Shown piece after piece: positions 21,311 through 32,320 of a stretch of 64,000 bases of DNA. The stretch is taken from assembly GCA_030052745.1 (NCBI GenBank), contig JANBVO010000073.1:1-64000 (forward strand), written 5' to 3'. The stretch comes from Pleurostoma richardsiae (Eukaryota; Ascomycota; Sordariomycetes; Calosphaeriales; Pleurostomataceae). A program made the translations under genes and the position numbers. Under the pieces are notes generated by a model. The model made no database searches and was not told the DNA's origin. It was given only the letters and a program-made list of their open reading frames with translations. How positions within the stretch are numbered: the first letter of the stretch is position 1; each line of letters starts with the position of its first letter.

Positions 21311-22321
21311 ATGGACAAATTCGGGAAGAAGATCACGTCGCCAGCATACAAGCCTCCATTCCCACCGACTTCTTCCTTGATTGCTCGGGAGGACCTAGTC
21401 CTCCCTGCAGCTTTCAACGATCTATTTCCCCTAGCGAGGGAACTGCAGCCATTGAGATTTGAGCATAGAAATGAGGTGCACAGATTTCTATGTGCTTTTT
21501 TTGATCTTTCTCGATTCAATGCCATACGCAAGATGCTATGGCTAATCGCCGTCCAAGGAGCTCCACGCTCCTTGTACTACCAGAAGTTCCTGCGCCGCGA
21601 AATTGTAATTGCAGAAGAACTGGATCTTCATCTCGTTTGGGCGAAATCGAGAATCCTTATCAAACCACTCCCGGACTTTCTGCTCAATTACGATTTCTGG
21701 GAGGCCTATATATCCTGCGATCCTCAATTACACCGAGCAGCGTGCGGGCTTCTGTACTCCTATTGTGGCCTCATTCGCTTTGGTCATGATTTACAGGTGG
21801 CACAAGAATGTCATCTGGTCAATGTCAATTTGGACTACCGAGCTTGGACGGATTTTGCCCGTACAACACTACCAAATCTCAACCCCAAGGACTCTAATAC
21901 CATGGACACACGATTCCAATATGGCGAGTTGCGGTTAAATCGGCTCGATACCATTTACCGATATTCGCCTTACAAGTTTTCCGTATCCAGCATCCTTCAA
22001 GGCTTCCCCTATGCCTTGACCGAAAGCTATGTGCCTTACATGGACCAGTACAATAACGCAGTGTCAGCGTTTGGTGTCATTGTTATTATTCTGTCGGCTT
22101 TCAATCTATCATTGTCAGCACGCTCTAAAAGTCCAGATCTCGATCTTCAACAAGCAGCATACGGATTCGCACTATTCGCCATGATTCTATGCGCCGCGCT
22201 TATTGGGCTGTTCATTGTGGTACCCTTGGTTTCCTCACTAGCGACAATCTATGGCTCCATTGCCACACGAAGACGACTTGCGAAGATACGGGAGGACGAG
22301 GACCTATCACGCTCAGCTTAG
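21311..22321 (+). CDS. DUF6601-type fungal membrane protein
   Basis: A single-exon gene of 336 aa. The N-terminal two thirds carry the pattern I associate with the fungal DUF6601 family: LRREIVIAEELDLHLVW followed by IKPLPDFLLNYDFWEAYI, a Cys-rich CGLLYSYCGLIRFGHDL stretch, and FQYGELRLNRLDTIYRY. The C-terminal third has two membrane spans, one around AFGVIVIILSAFNLSLS and one around ALFAMILCAALIGLFIVVPL. It ends in a basic tail (ATRRRLAKIRED). The biochemical role is not known. It is the only apparently intact gene in a belt of decayed ones and shows no frame breaks. ATG 21311 is the first Met of the frame. Confidence 0.75.
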   Translation: MDKFGKKITSPAYKPPFPPTSSLIAREDLVLPAAFNDLFPLARELQPLRFEHRNEVHRFLCAFFDLSRFNAIRKMLWLIAVQGAPRSLYYQKFLRREIVIAEELDLHLVWAKSRILIKPLPDFLLNYDFWEAYISCDPQLHRAACGLLYSYCGLIRFGHDLQVAQECHLVNVNLDYRAWTDFARTTLPNLNPKDSNTMDTRFQYGELRLNRLDTIYRYSPYKFSVSSILQGFPYALTESYVPYMDQYNNAVSAFGVIVIILSAFNLSLSARSKSPDLDLQQAAYGFALFAMILCAALIGLFIVVPLVSSLATIYGSIATRRRLAKIREDEDLSRSA

Positions 22322-22432
22322 TCCTGAAGACTAAGTCCTCGATTCACTTTCGGAGGAGGATTTCATTGTTGTTGCCGAGTACCCATGTAATATGCCACTG
22401 GACAATAACGAAGAGATGAAGAGAGCTCATAG

Positions 22433-22579
22433 CTCAAGGTCCATGGCATTGGAAATTTGCGTGTTATTGATGCTTCTGTGATGCCAGACATTCCTGATTG
22501 CCGGATTCAAAATTCGGTTTACATGGTAGGCAAAAAAGGCGCTGATATGATCAAGGCAGCCCACAAGGATCTCTATTAG
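22433..22579 (+). pseudogene. GMC oxidoreductase C-terminal remnant
   Basis: A 48-residue piece in one frame, LKVHGIGNLRVIDASVMPDI then YMVGKKGADMIKAAHKDLY, matches the C-terminal signature of glucose-methanol-choline oxidoreductases, where LRVVDASVMP precedes a conserved Asn/His region. In this copy the stretch after MP reads DIPDCRIQNS, unlike the usual SGNT. A stop lies immediately upstream in frame, and no FAD-binding part is nearby. It is the 3' tip of a lost gene. Confidence 0.6.
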
Positions 22580-22804
22580 TAGGCTGGAAAGAAGAAGGGG
22601 GCAGGATAGGACACAGTTTGCAATACGTTCGGTTCTTAGTTACTGTTCGAATCTCTGAAGCTTTGTGTCTCCCTGTGTAATGTACTCCTCATACAGTTAC
22701 AACCCTTGCTCATACATGGTAATCTTCAACTCACCTTTTTCCAAGAAACCGCTTGAGTGTCGTTTCTGAAGCCACTGCGTGTATCGAGACACACATACAC
22801 CTCC

Positions 22805-23165
22805 CTAGTTAAGAGCCTCGAGCCAGTAGACGTACTTCTTTTCAAGGAATATCCGAACAGGACCACTATCCTGTAGGTCATCGCCCCTACCTAGCTCCTC
22901 ACCGGAAATCGAATTGGAGTAATAGAGGTGGTCATCCCAGTGGACGCACGAGCACCTCGCCGACGCCAATGGATCCGGGTCAGGCACTGAGACCTCATCG
23001 ATTGGAAATCCCGGAGCGTTGAGGCCGTAGATATCGCGCTTCAATATGCGCAACATCAGTGCCAGCGATCGAGTGACGATGTTGTGGTGGATCTCTGCCG
23101 AGCAGACAGGAAGAGCATAACAGAAGCCTTGTCTAGTAGGTAGCCCCTTGGCTGATTGATGTGGC
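22805..23165 (-). pseudogene. NLR (NACHT/NWD-type) downstream segment, inverted
   Basis: Read on the minus strand this gives HINQPRGYLLDKA (compare HQSAKDYLLDKA), then IVTRSLALMLRILKRDIYGL and PGFPIDEVSVPDPDPLASARCSCVHWDDHL. These are hallmarks of the region just after the NACHT domain in fungal HET-E/NWD-type NLR proteins. At least one frame change separates the pieces. It lies head to head with the NACHT-side segment on the other strand at about 23160, so the two halves of one gene type now point away from each other. Confidence 0.7.
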
Positions 23166-23578
23166 TCTTGTCGAGTCGAAATGAGCGAGGTATTTTGCGA
23201 CAATTAAGGCTGGAGGACACAAGAGTAAGGCTGAGCCTTGAGCTCAAAGATCATGCAGAGAAAGTCTCTGATGCCGTCAACCTATACGTCGGCCATAAGG
23301 TAGCGGGGGTAGAGTCGCTGCAGGATGATGCCCAGCTGCGAGACAAAGCGCGAGACGTCCTGCGTCGGAAGGCGAATGACACATTCCTTTGGGTCGCCTT
23401 CGTCATTCAGGAGCTTGAGCGTGTCAATGCCTGGGACGTAGAGCAGGTGCTCGAAGAGGTACCTACAGGCTCGGGCATACTATACGCTAGAATGATGAGG
23501 CAGATCCAGCAACAGGAGAGAAAGGACCCAGCGGTGCCGTGGACCAGCAGGGCATGGTTCTGCAGATGCATCTTGTGA
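23160..23578 (+). pseudogene. NLR NACHT-side segment
   Basis: An open frame encodes LLSSRNERGILRQLRLEDTRVRLSLELKDHAE..VSDAVNLYVGHKVAGVESLQDD, then ANDTFLWVAFVIQELERVNAWDV and ILYARMMRQIQQQERKDP. This is the C-terminal NACHT region of fungal NLR (NWD/HET-type) proteins. The expected continuation after RKDP is missing, and a family A solo LTR begins immediately at 23581. The upstream P-loop half is absent; the adjoining sequence is instead the inverted downstream segment. It is a non-functional fragment of an incompatibility or immune-type gene. Confidence 0.7.
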
Positions 23579-23580
23579 GA

Positions 23581-23975
23581 TGTAACGATCCAGGTATCCC
23601 TTAAGGTAGGTAACCGGGCTAGGGGTTTATGTTATCAGAGGGTAGAGGGCGTGCACTGAGGAGAATGCTTGGATCGCAGCTATTGAAGCTTGGTACAGGA
23701 ATTGATTGCTGGAGAGCTAATCTCTCCAGGAGGTTCTAAGCTATGGAATGAGTGTGGTCTTATATAGACAATTGATTTCCCTTGGATTACTTCCATGGTT
23801 CCCTGGATCACCGTGATCCAAGTGATCCGTTCTATACAATAGGTGATCTACGATCCCTTGGATCATCGTGATTTAAGTGATCCGTACTTATCTTATTTGC
23901 TCGTGACCCGTAGTTCTGCTACATCTGACCGCTAGGCCAGGTGCCTGAGGGGCGGCCGGCATTATGGCCGTGACA
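23581..23975 (+). mobile_element. solo LTR, family A, TGAGA target duplication
   Basis: A 395-bp LTR with TG..CA ends (TGTAACGATCC to GGCCGTGACA), flanked on both sides by TGAGA (23576-23580 and 23976-23980). It is the best-preserved family A copy here. A TATATA-type box (gtcttatatagac) and the gggcggccggcat block near the 3' end are shared with the copies at 1256 and 1746. No internal region remains, so it is a solo LTR left by recombination, probably young because it shows almost no RIP. Confidence 0.85.
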
Positions 23976-24012
23976 TGAGACAATGTCATGTCGTAGACCT
24001 AGGGTTGAGAAA

Positions 24013-24107
24013 TTAATTAGTATTAATAATTAGTATTAGTTAATTAGTATTAATAATTAGTATTAGTTAATTAGTATTAATAATTAGTATTAGTTAACTA
24101 GTATTAG
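24013..24107. repeat. 27-bp tandem repeat, three full copies plus a partial
   Basis: The unit TTAATTAGTATTAATAATTA plus GTATTAG (27 bp) occurs three times in a row from 24013 to 24093, followed by a diverged half copy to 24107. It consists almost only of A and T and sits 37 bp beyond the solo LTR, at the left border of the RIP island. Confidence 0.85.
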
Positions 24108-24360
24108 TTTAAAAGATTAAATATTAATTTAATAATTAATTACTTGCTGTTTAGAGGATTTGAAGAGGTTTTACGCTTTTGTACGTTTTTAGGACTGGTA
24201 TAGTAACGTAACAGCATGAAAAGATTAGTGCTATGATGGCGGTTTACGCAGTATATAATACAGAATGATGTTTAGCTATGGCGGCGCCCTTCTTATAATA
24301 ATAACTAGTGAAGATACTTAAGGGTATACTTAAGTAAAAGGCTGATATAGCTAGTAAGAT

Positions 24361-24745
24361 TAGAAATAAGTTACTAATAGTTGAAGGCTTATTTGAGTTA
24401 GGAACGTAGTGCTATATATTTAAAAATATAAGTATAAAACTATATTAACCTTTAATAATAACTTAAGCATTAAATAACTCTTTTAGTAATTTTATACGTG
24501 CGTTAAGAAGGTATATTTACTTTTATACGTTACCTTAAGCTGTCGTATATAAAGGTAAATTACTAATAGTAAAATAATAATATTTTATATTAAAAGCATC
24601 TATGTAAAGATATTAGTAAATTATTAATAAGTGAAGTTAACTTTCTTTTATTTTTTACCTTAACCTTAAACTTTAATCATTTAAAAAATTAATAAAAACT
24701 TTCATTTTACCGTTCATATAGATTTTATTTTTATCTTTTACCCCG
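24361..24745 (+). repeat. dispersed repeat, RIP-mutated copy
   Basis: Homologous to the reverse complement of about 490-905. Differences are overwhelmingly C-to-T and G-to-A, giving an AT-rich degenerate version. Colinearity is kept over nearly 400 bp with few gaps (for example 'acgtgcgttaagaaggt' against 'catgcgtcaggaaggc'). The mutated copy lies inside the island; the unmutated copy lies 23 kb away on the opposite strand. Confidence 0.7.
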
Positions 24746-27700
24746 TACAATCCAACGACGAGCAGTCGTGATGGACATTCTCCTTGACCTTTCTACTGAG
24801 ATCATCGTGAAGCGCACTAGTTGAAAGCAGTGGTTTTGTATTTTCGAAGTTCGAATACTAAAGCCGAAGGGGGAAAACGCCTAAGGCTAAACACGCAAGC
24901 CACCAAATGTGGCGTTTGAGCTATTTCTATTTGCTTCATATTGCTTTTGATTTGTAGCCATGTGGCGGGGTAAAATATGTGGCGTGCCTACGTGACATTA
25001 TTCTTTTACTTTAAAGTTTCTATCGCTAAAGAATCCGAGGTTTGTTTTTTCTTTTAGTTAACTAACTTTATTTATATTGCTAGTCGCGTTATTGATCTTT
25101 TTTATTACGGATATATATAGATTTATGTTTTCCTTCTGTTAAGTAACCTAAATATTCTCACAATCTCTATTCAAAGCCTCTTAACGTCTCTAATTATTAA
25201 TCCGTAACCATATCTTCTATATAAAACATCGCAGCAAAAGTAGCGGAGATCTCTATATTACTTATTAAGGAGGGGACGAATATATAAATAAGGATGTAGT
25301 GTAACGAGTATCGAAAGCTATACGAAGAATTCGATACCGTTAAAGCGAAGAAAGTAACAATGTAGTAGATTATTAGAGAGTTATTTTACTACGGTAAAAT
25401 CGATTATACCTAGTATAAGTTTAATTTTAAAAGTTTATGTTTATAGATTTAGCTAAAATAGAAGTAAGTTAAAAATGAATTATAATAGTTAAAGTTTAAA
25501 TAAGTTAGCAATTAAACCTTCTGAAATAAGTTTCGTAGTTAAAATAAGCAGCTTTAAGAATTTTAGAAGTTATATGGGATAAAAGGCATGGAATATTAAA
25601 TGTATAAGATAACGTATACCGGATTAATACTACGAATAGGTAATTTTCCGTAAAGCTAATAAATATACTACTATAGACGATTAAAACTACCTAGAAGTAA
25701 CATATCTACCCGTATAACTTATGAGTTTATTTCCAAATTATTTCGATTGTTATCGTCTTAGGAGTTCTACTAAGCCATATAATAGGTATCTTCGTTATAG
25801 AATCAATAACTATAAATATAAATATTATTTAATCCCTAAAGGTCGGTAAAATTATTAGCCTTACAAGTACTACAACCCCAGCCGATAGTTACGGGAACGT
25901 TTAATCCGGACGAACTCATACCTTTAATATTATTCCTAAATATCCGTTTTTTATTCTCGTCGTTACTATTCGATTCGAGTTCGGCTTTAATCTTATCGAA
26001 CTCGGTTTATTTTTACTAAAGTTTAGCACTAAAAGTACTTTATGTCTTATAGGCCGCCGAAAGCTTCTAGTAGGTCGATTTTTAATAAACATATCAATTT
26101 ATCGCGTCGACTTAATATTAGGTTTCGAAGCTAACGATAGTCCTATTTATCTTATCGAATTTCTCTTAGATGTTTTTATACTTTTAGGCGATTCGGTTTA
26201 ACTTATCCGTCTTACTCTCTTTAACTTTACTCCTCCTATAGCTTTTAAGCATGCTTGTAATTCTGTAGTGCAAATTAAAGAATAAAATATATATACGGGT
26301 CGGAAATAGAAAACAAGTATAGAGTAGGAAAGAGATTACTACCCGAGGTTATCCTGTTTATAAGCTCTTCGTCTTTCTAACCGCAAGATATATACTAATA
26401 AACGAAGGTAAACCGATTAAGCTAGGTGTAGTAAAATCAATACTTATTATCGATATATAGTTAGATAAAATTACGTGTTAGCTATTACGTTGGCCGGACG
26501 TTCTTAGTTATACTAAACAAATATAAAATACGTAGCTAGCTTTACTGAGAAACGTTAAAACTGTCTATATTTATTAATATATAATGAGGTTCTTTTCTTT
26601 TTAACGTGTTTTTATTCTATAGGAAGTGTTATAGAAATGTTAATCAGAGAATGTTTAATAAGCCGATAGCTAATCGTCGTATCTACCTGAAAATAGGGCA
26701 TATAGGACGGCTTTATAAAGTACACCGATAATGCAAGTTAGTTAGATATTATAATTAAAGCAAGATTATAGTAATAACTTAATGGCTAAAATTCTACGGC
26801 CTATTTTTACGCTAAATGTAGTTAGGTACGGACTGTACGGCTTATAAGTCGACTTAACGAATATCAGGTAGGGCGTTTATCTACGGTCGCTGTAAACTAG
26901 TAAATTATAACGCGTATAGGTAGAGGAAAATTATATTAAGGCTATAGCTATTTACATTTAATATACTATTATATAATTACCCTATAATATTTATACGGAC
27001 ATTTTTATCTATCTACGTCTTAATCCAGTGTTTGTCTAGATAAAAACCCGAAGCATTACTAACTTAAGCGATGAGATTTTTAAGTAAAGGATATCGACTC
27101 GTAGTCGCGTTAGTAGAAAACCCTCGATGAATTACCGTCGTAAGACCGATATGATTAGTTTATAATTTTAAGTTATTAACGTTTTATATTAACTTTAGTC
27201 GTTACTGGCGTTATAGAAGTGTATATTTAGATTATATTACTAGGCTTTTATTTTCTTTAGATTTAAGATTTTGATATTAATTTTACTTTAAACGTAACTT
27301 AAAAGTTATTTTTTATCTAGGTATAATATGCTTACGTTTTAGCTTATTAAGTTTAAAAAGAAGGTTTGCTACGTTCTTTAGAATAGTAAATGTAGGAAGC
27401 TTTTCGTAAGCAGGTTATTTAAGAATCTTCGTCAAGTACTAGTGTCTGTAAATGTTTCTTTATTTTTTGCTTTTATATTATTTACTAATCCTGTAGAACT
27501 TTAAAAACCTTTAACGCGTTAAGGATTATTTAAGTATTACGTTACTTACTACGTTTCGGTCGGTAAAGTATAGTACTTTATTGTTTTCTTAGTATTAATA
27601 TATAATGAAAGGCTATTAAACTTGACGATATTTTTTCGTAATATCGGCTAGAACTCGTTTACCTAGCCTTTTCGACGTAATAAAATATAGACCGTAGTAT

Positions 27701-28917
27701 GTTAGTAGCGATAAATGTTAGCTGAAAGTTAACTATGTTTTTTAAAAGTTCATTTTATTTTCATCTTATTTAAGCTGATTTAAAACTTCTGTAAGTATAC
27801 CTACAAGGGATTTAGGAATGATATTACGGTAACGCGCTCTATGTTCTACTTTCTGCGACTTAGCGTAGAATTTCAAAGAAGCGAAGGCACTAGATTTCGA
27901 TGATTTACTGATAATAAAAAGATTAGAGACGTTAATATTGTGGGCTAAGGAATAGAGGCGGGAAGTATCTAAGGCGTTCGATTAACTGTAACGGAGTTTA
28001 CGACTAGAATTTAGTTTTAGGTGTTTAGGGAGTTTGGTTAGAATAGGAGATAGCTAACGGTAGGATTTTTTATAGGTGGTAGAGAATTTTATAACTTACT
28101 GCTAGCTATTAATGTTATAGTTCAATAGACTGAGAAGGATGGTATTTTTGAATGATGAGAGGTAGATAATCTTATATAGAATAGATTAGGCTATTGTTTT
28201 CTTTTGGTACGCTCTATCCCTTTCAGATTATAGACTGTAGTCTTGGATGAAGATACGTGTATAGAATACTATAGGTTGTGAATAAGGATGGATATATATA
28301 ATTACTTACGATAGTTGTACGTTTGGAGCTAGACAACTAATTGGGAGGGATTTTATTTCTAGATACTTTACCGCCTCGTCTTTTCTCTAATTGTTTTCGG
28401 CTCTCTCTTTTTGTTCTAAACTAATTACTTTCCTATAGTTACCTACGACGTTCCGTAAGAGAATAGCTTCATGTTCTCTTAATTTTTAGTATGGATAGTG
28501 AATCTTTTTAAGTCGATGGTCGTTGTATAGACTTTAGTTTTAGCGCCTTGTGTTGTATATATGGAGTATATGTTTACTATTACCGACGGGATTGATTTGA
28601 ATTCCTTTTTAAAGTTGATATATTTTTTTGTTCGTTGATGAGGTTGTTGAGATGATTGAACTTTTGACGTGTGTTACCTTCTATAGTTGACTATAAGCTG
28701 CTGCCTTGATGTCCGTAAGGAGAGTAGTTTAACTTTCTGTGATAAAGTTGTAAGTTGTATTGCTAGCGTAGAAACGAGATCGCCGCTACCGTTACTAGCG
28801 TAGAGCGTGTTCGAATTTGTAGTCGACGGTTCGGCGTTTAGTTTTGTGGAGCTCGAGTTGTAAATGTTGATTGTCGTTTAAGAGCGGGTGAGGGTGGGAA
28901 TTGGAAACGTTTAGTCG

Positions 28918-29015
28918 ATAGATTTTTAGTTAAGAGGTTTTTAATTAATTAGTTTTTAATTAGTCGGTTCTTAATTAATCGATTCCTTATTAACTGATTT
29001 TCGATTAATTAATAC
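28918..29015. repeat. degenerate tandem repeat, about 16-bp period
   Basis: Six or so consecutive variants of a TTTTTAATTAATTAG-like unit, with a period close to 16 bp, run from about 28918 to 29015. The copies differ mainly by transitions, as expected for a tandem array within RIP-mutated DNA. Confidence 0.5.
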
Positions 29016-31279
29016 GTAGTTGGGTTAAGTTAATTATTATATTTTGAAAGATTTAATTGTATTAGATTTCGTAGTAGTCCTAAGGATATATCTAGTATTT
29101 TATTACGATAAGATTATTAATAGAAGAAGTTTCCTATTATGATTAAGTAGTTATTAATATATATAAGTTTAGGTATTTAAAAATATTAAAGAGTTATTTT
29201 ATATGTACTTACTTAGTATAATTTACAAAGAATTGGACTTGTAGATATATGCCTAAGGCCTAGCGATTTTCAAGCAGACTTTAGACTAGAAATGGAGCTG
29301 GGAAGGGTAATACTTATACTTATAGTAAAGTTATATTTAAGAGAGATACGTGTTATTTATTTCGCAGCGATTATGTGCTTAATATTATAATAATTAAAAA
29401 AGTGCCTAGTATATTATAATAAGCGATGAGACATTATACTGAATAAGTTAAATATAAATAACGAATACGTAAAGAAATACTTAATATTTTATAATATTTA
29501 GTACGTTATAACGCTTAATGTAGCTTAAAATCTAATATGTTTTAATAGTACTATTCGTTAGGCGAGCGTGACTAGTTGTTCGTTATATTTTAGTGTAATT
29601 ATCGCATAACTTTATTGAGCATTTACGTATTTTAGAACTAAACTCATTATAGGTGATATATCGGAGATGTAATAATGGGGAAGGAGCTGTTTGTTTACTT
29701 ACGCTTGTTAAAGTAATCTATTAACATTAATTTCCTCTACGAAGATTAGAGAAGTAAAAGGAGGTTGTCTTCGGAGGAGCGTAAATACGGGGGCGGAACA
29801 GAGATAGCCTAGAATTTCCAAAGTCGAATAGGTAGCGGTTATTTTCCAGAAGAGTAGAAACTCGGTGTCGACTTTAAATGGTGTAGTCTAGCGGAGTATT
29901 TTCCTAATCTTGCCTGATAATAGTATCGACGCCGCAGCAACGCTTCGTGCTAAGTATATTTTACGGAAGGTTTATTAGGCTCTTAAAATATTACTTCATA
30001 TCCTTCTATTACCGAATACTGTTCAAGTAAAACTCTAAACGCTTGCGTCTGCTTCGCTTCTGGGTATTCTTTTAGATACGATAACGTAGATATTAACTAC
30101 TTATTTATCAACTTCATACATATTTGTTTTCTTTGTATATTATAATATAAAATCGACTTAATAGGTAGAAACTTATATATCCTATCCGTTTCTAATTTTA
30201 TACGTTCTTTCCTTATTCGCCGTTCTATAGATTACTTTTCATTTCGTTATATAAATACGTGTATACAAGTTACTATAAAAAATACTATATATATTAGTTA
30301 GTAGATATAAGAATGGTGAACTCTTCTTGACTTTTTCGAGTACTTAATCTCTTTCTGAAGCGTAGTCTCTTTATCGAATCTCGAGCAGAATTTTCACGTC
30401 ATATTAAATCTATCATTATTAATATCTAGTAGCGAAAAGAGTAATATAACTAACTCCGGTTCTAAAAGAGAGAAGAAAGATGATAATACTAACGGTTTTA
30501 ACATAGCCGTTTAAGTAAATGACCTAAACCTAGTAGTAATGATTCAGAAAAGACGAAATTCGAAAGAGAAGCGTCAGAATTCTAAAGACAAGCGAGAAAA
30601 TCATTAATATAGGTAAATTATACTTCGTCTTTTTATTTATCTCGTGCGAGCGATTGAAAGTACTACTAATAAGCTATGTTATAAATAAAAACCCGCCTTC
30701 GTTTAATTGATAAGTTTAGTAGTTTGTAGATTTTAAGCATGTCGGACGTATTAAATGTTTATTCCGTCCATAGGAATAAGCTAATAAGATAGCTTAGAAC
30801 TTAAACGTTTCCTTTCTTCGTTGTCCTCTAGGTATTACGTATAAAGCTTTTGAGAGATTAACCGTTACGAGTTTAGTAATTTGGATAAAGATTATTCCGT
30901 TCTTAATAGTTCAAACTTCATTTTTCGTCTTCGGACTGTATTTATAATTTGATTACGATCTTCTTTACTAATTTAATTTCATTTACGAATATAGGTCTGC
31001 TTTTTTAATACGAATAAATAAGGATGTTCTTATTATGAATAAAAAAAAAACGTAAAATTAGTTAATATTCCTTATAACATATAACTACTATTATGTTCTT
31101 CAATCTCATATAGAAACGATCGTATTATAATATCACTAGGAACGGTTATATAAAGTAGTCTAGCGGATTAAGGGAGTTTTTAATTATTGCTTTAAAATTC
31201 GCTTCAACGAGGGCGATAACGAATAGGTCCTACGGTTCCTAGTTTTTGGAGATACGATGAACGTAATACGTAAGGTCTA

Positions 31280-32320
31280 GAATGAAGTTATTATAATACG
31301 TTTCCTCCAGGATAATATTACGATCCCCGTTCTGAAGTTTATTGCTTTTAGCGTCGTTTACGGTGAATTCGAGGGTTTCAGGTTATATATTATTATGAGC
31401 TTCGTCGATGGTATTTTGTTAGACGACGTGTTCCTAGAAGGGGATTCGAGCTTGAAAAAGGAAATCCTTAATTTAGTCTTCGAAACTATCTACAGGTAGA
31501 TTGCTAATATTTATCTTCAACTATTTTAGTAGGATTTTTTTAAGATTAGGAGCTTTTCTATGGTCGAGGAAGCTGGTATGAGCCGTCGTTGGTATGTAGC
31601 TTCTAGTCCTATAATATTTAAAATGAACGAAATAGAACGGATGGGAGGGGTACGAGTTAGAGGTCGGTTTACTTTATATTTACGATAAGGTATTTGTTGA
31701 TAGATATGATGTAGTTTATAATGGGCCTTTTGATTTAACGACTGATTATTTTTATGCTTTGGCGGAGTAAAGCTTTTCATACTTTTTCAATAATCTTCTT
31801 ATTAGTCGAAACGAATAGGAAGTACGCGACGATTATAGATCTATCTATATATTTAAGACGTTAGTAGAACGTTTTATTTCTAACGATACCGACTATTATA
31901 AGTTGTTCTACGACGATCTCCGCTTCGGAAATATTCTAGTGGATAGATCGAATCGGATCTTAGTAGTTTTTAATTGGGAATTTAGTTATGCTATCCTTAC
32001 TAGCTTTCTTTACTTTCTACTATCGTGGTTGATTGGGAGCGAACTTTTCGAATGGAAAGACGAAGATGTGCGGATTTATAAGGGTAAGGTTGAAATTTTT
32101 CTCGGGCTGTTAGAGCAAGAAGAGGACTATTGTGGCTTAGGTTGTATTCTTTTTAATTTAATACGAGAGTTTATGTGAGATAGGATATTTTAATATAATT
32201 TAGTTATTCGTAAAAGCTTTCCTTTAGCGGATTTTATAGAATATTGTTTAGATATTAAGTTATTTAGAGAAATTACGTTTTCGGACGATTTAGAAATATT
32301 CGGTAAGTATAAAATAGTTT
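31280..32320 (+). pseudogene. aminoglycoside phosphotransferase (APH)-like kinase, RIP-killed
   Basis: One frame near 31338-31500 reads EFEGFRLYIIMSFVDGILL (compare the VMEYVEGVSL hinge of fungal APH-fold kinases). The next pieces are SFSMVEEAGMSRRWYVASSP and IIFKMNEIERMGG. The frame at 31903-32178 reads FYDDLRFGNILVDRSNRILV and then VFNWEFSYA, equivalent to the catalytic loop (D..R.GN.LVD) and the metal-binding D-W-E motif. Here that Asp is Asn (GAC to AAC by G-to-A). Many stops lie between, several at expected Gln codons (CAG or CAA to TAG or TAA), and one strand slips frame. This family is large in filamentous fungi; the substrate is unknown. This copy is dead. Confidence 0.65.

Noticed and set aside
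21067-21462. 131-codon frame overlapping the DUF6601 start
   Set aside because: It is out of phase with the recognisable protein and has no domain.
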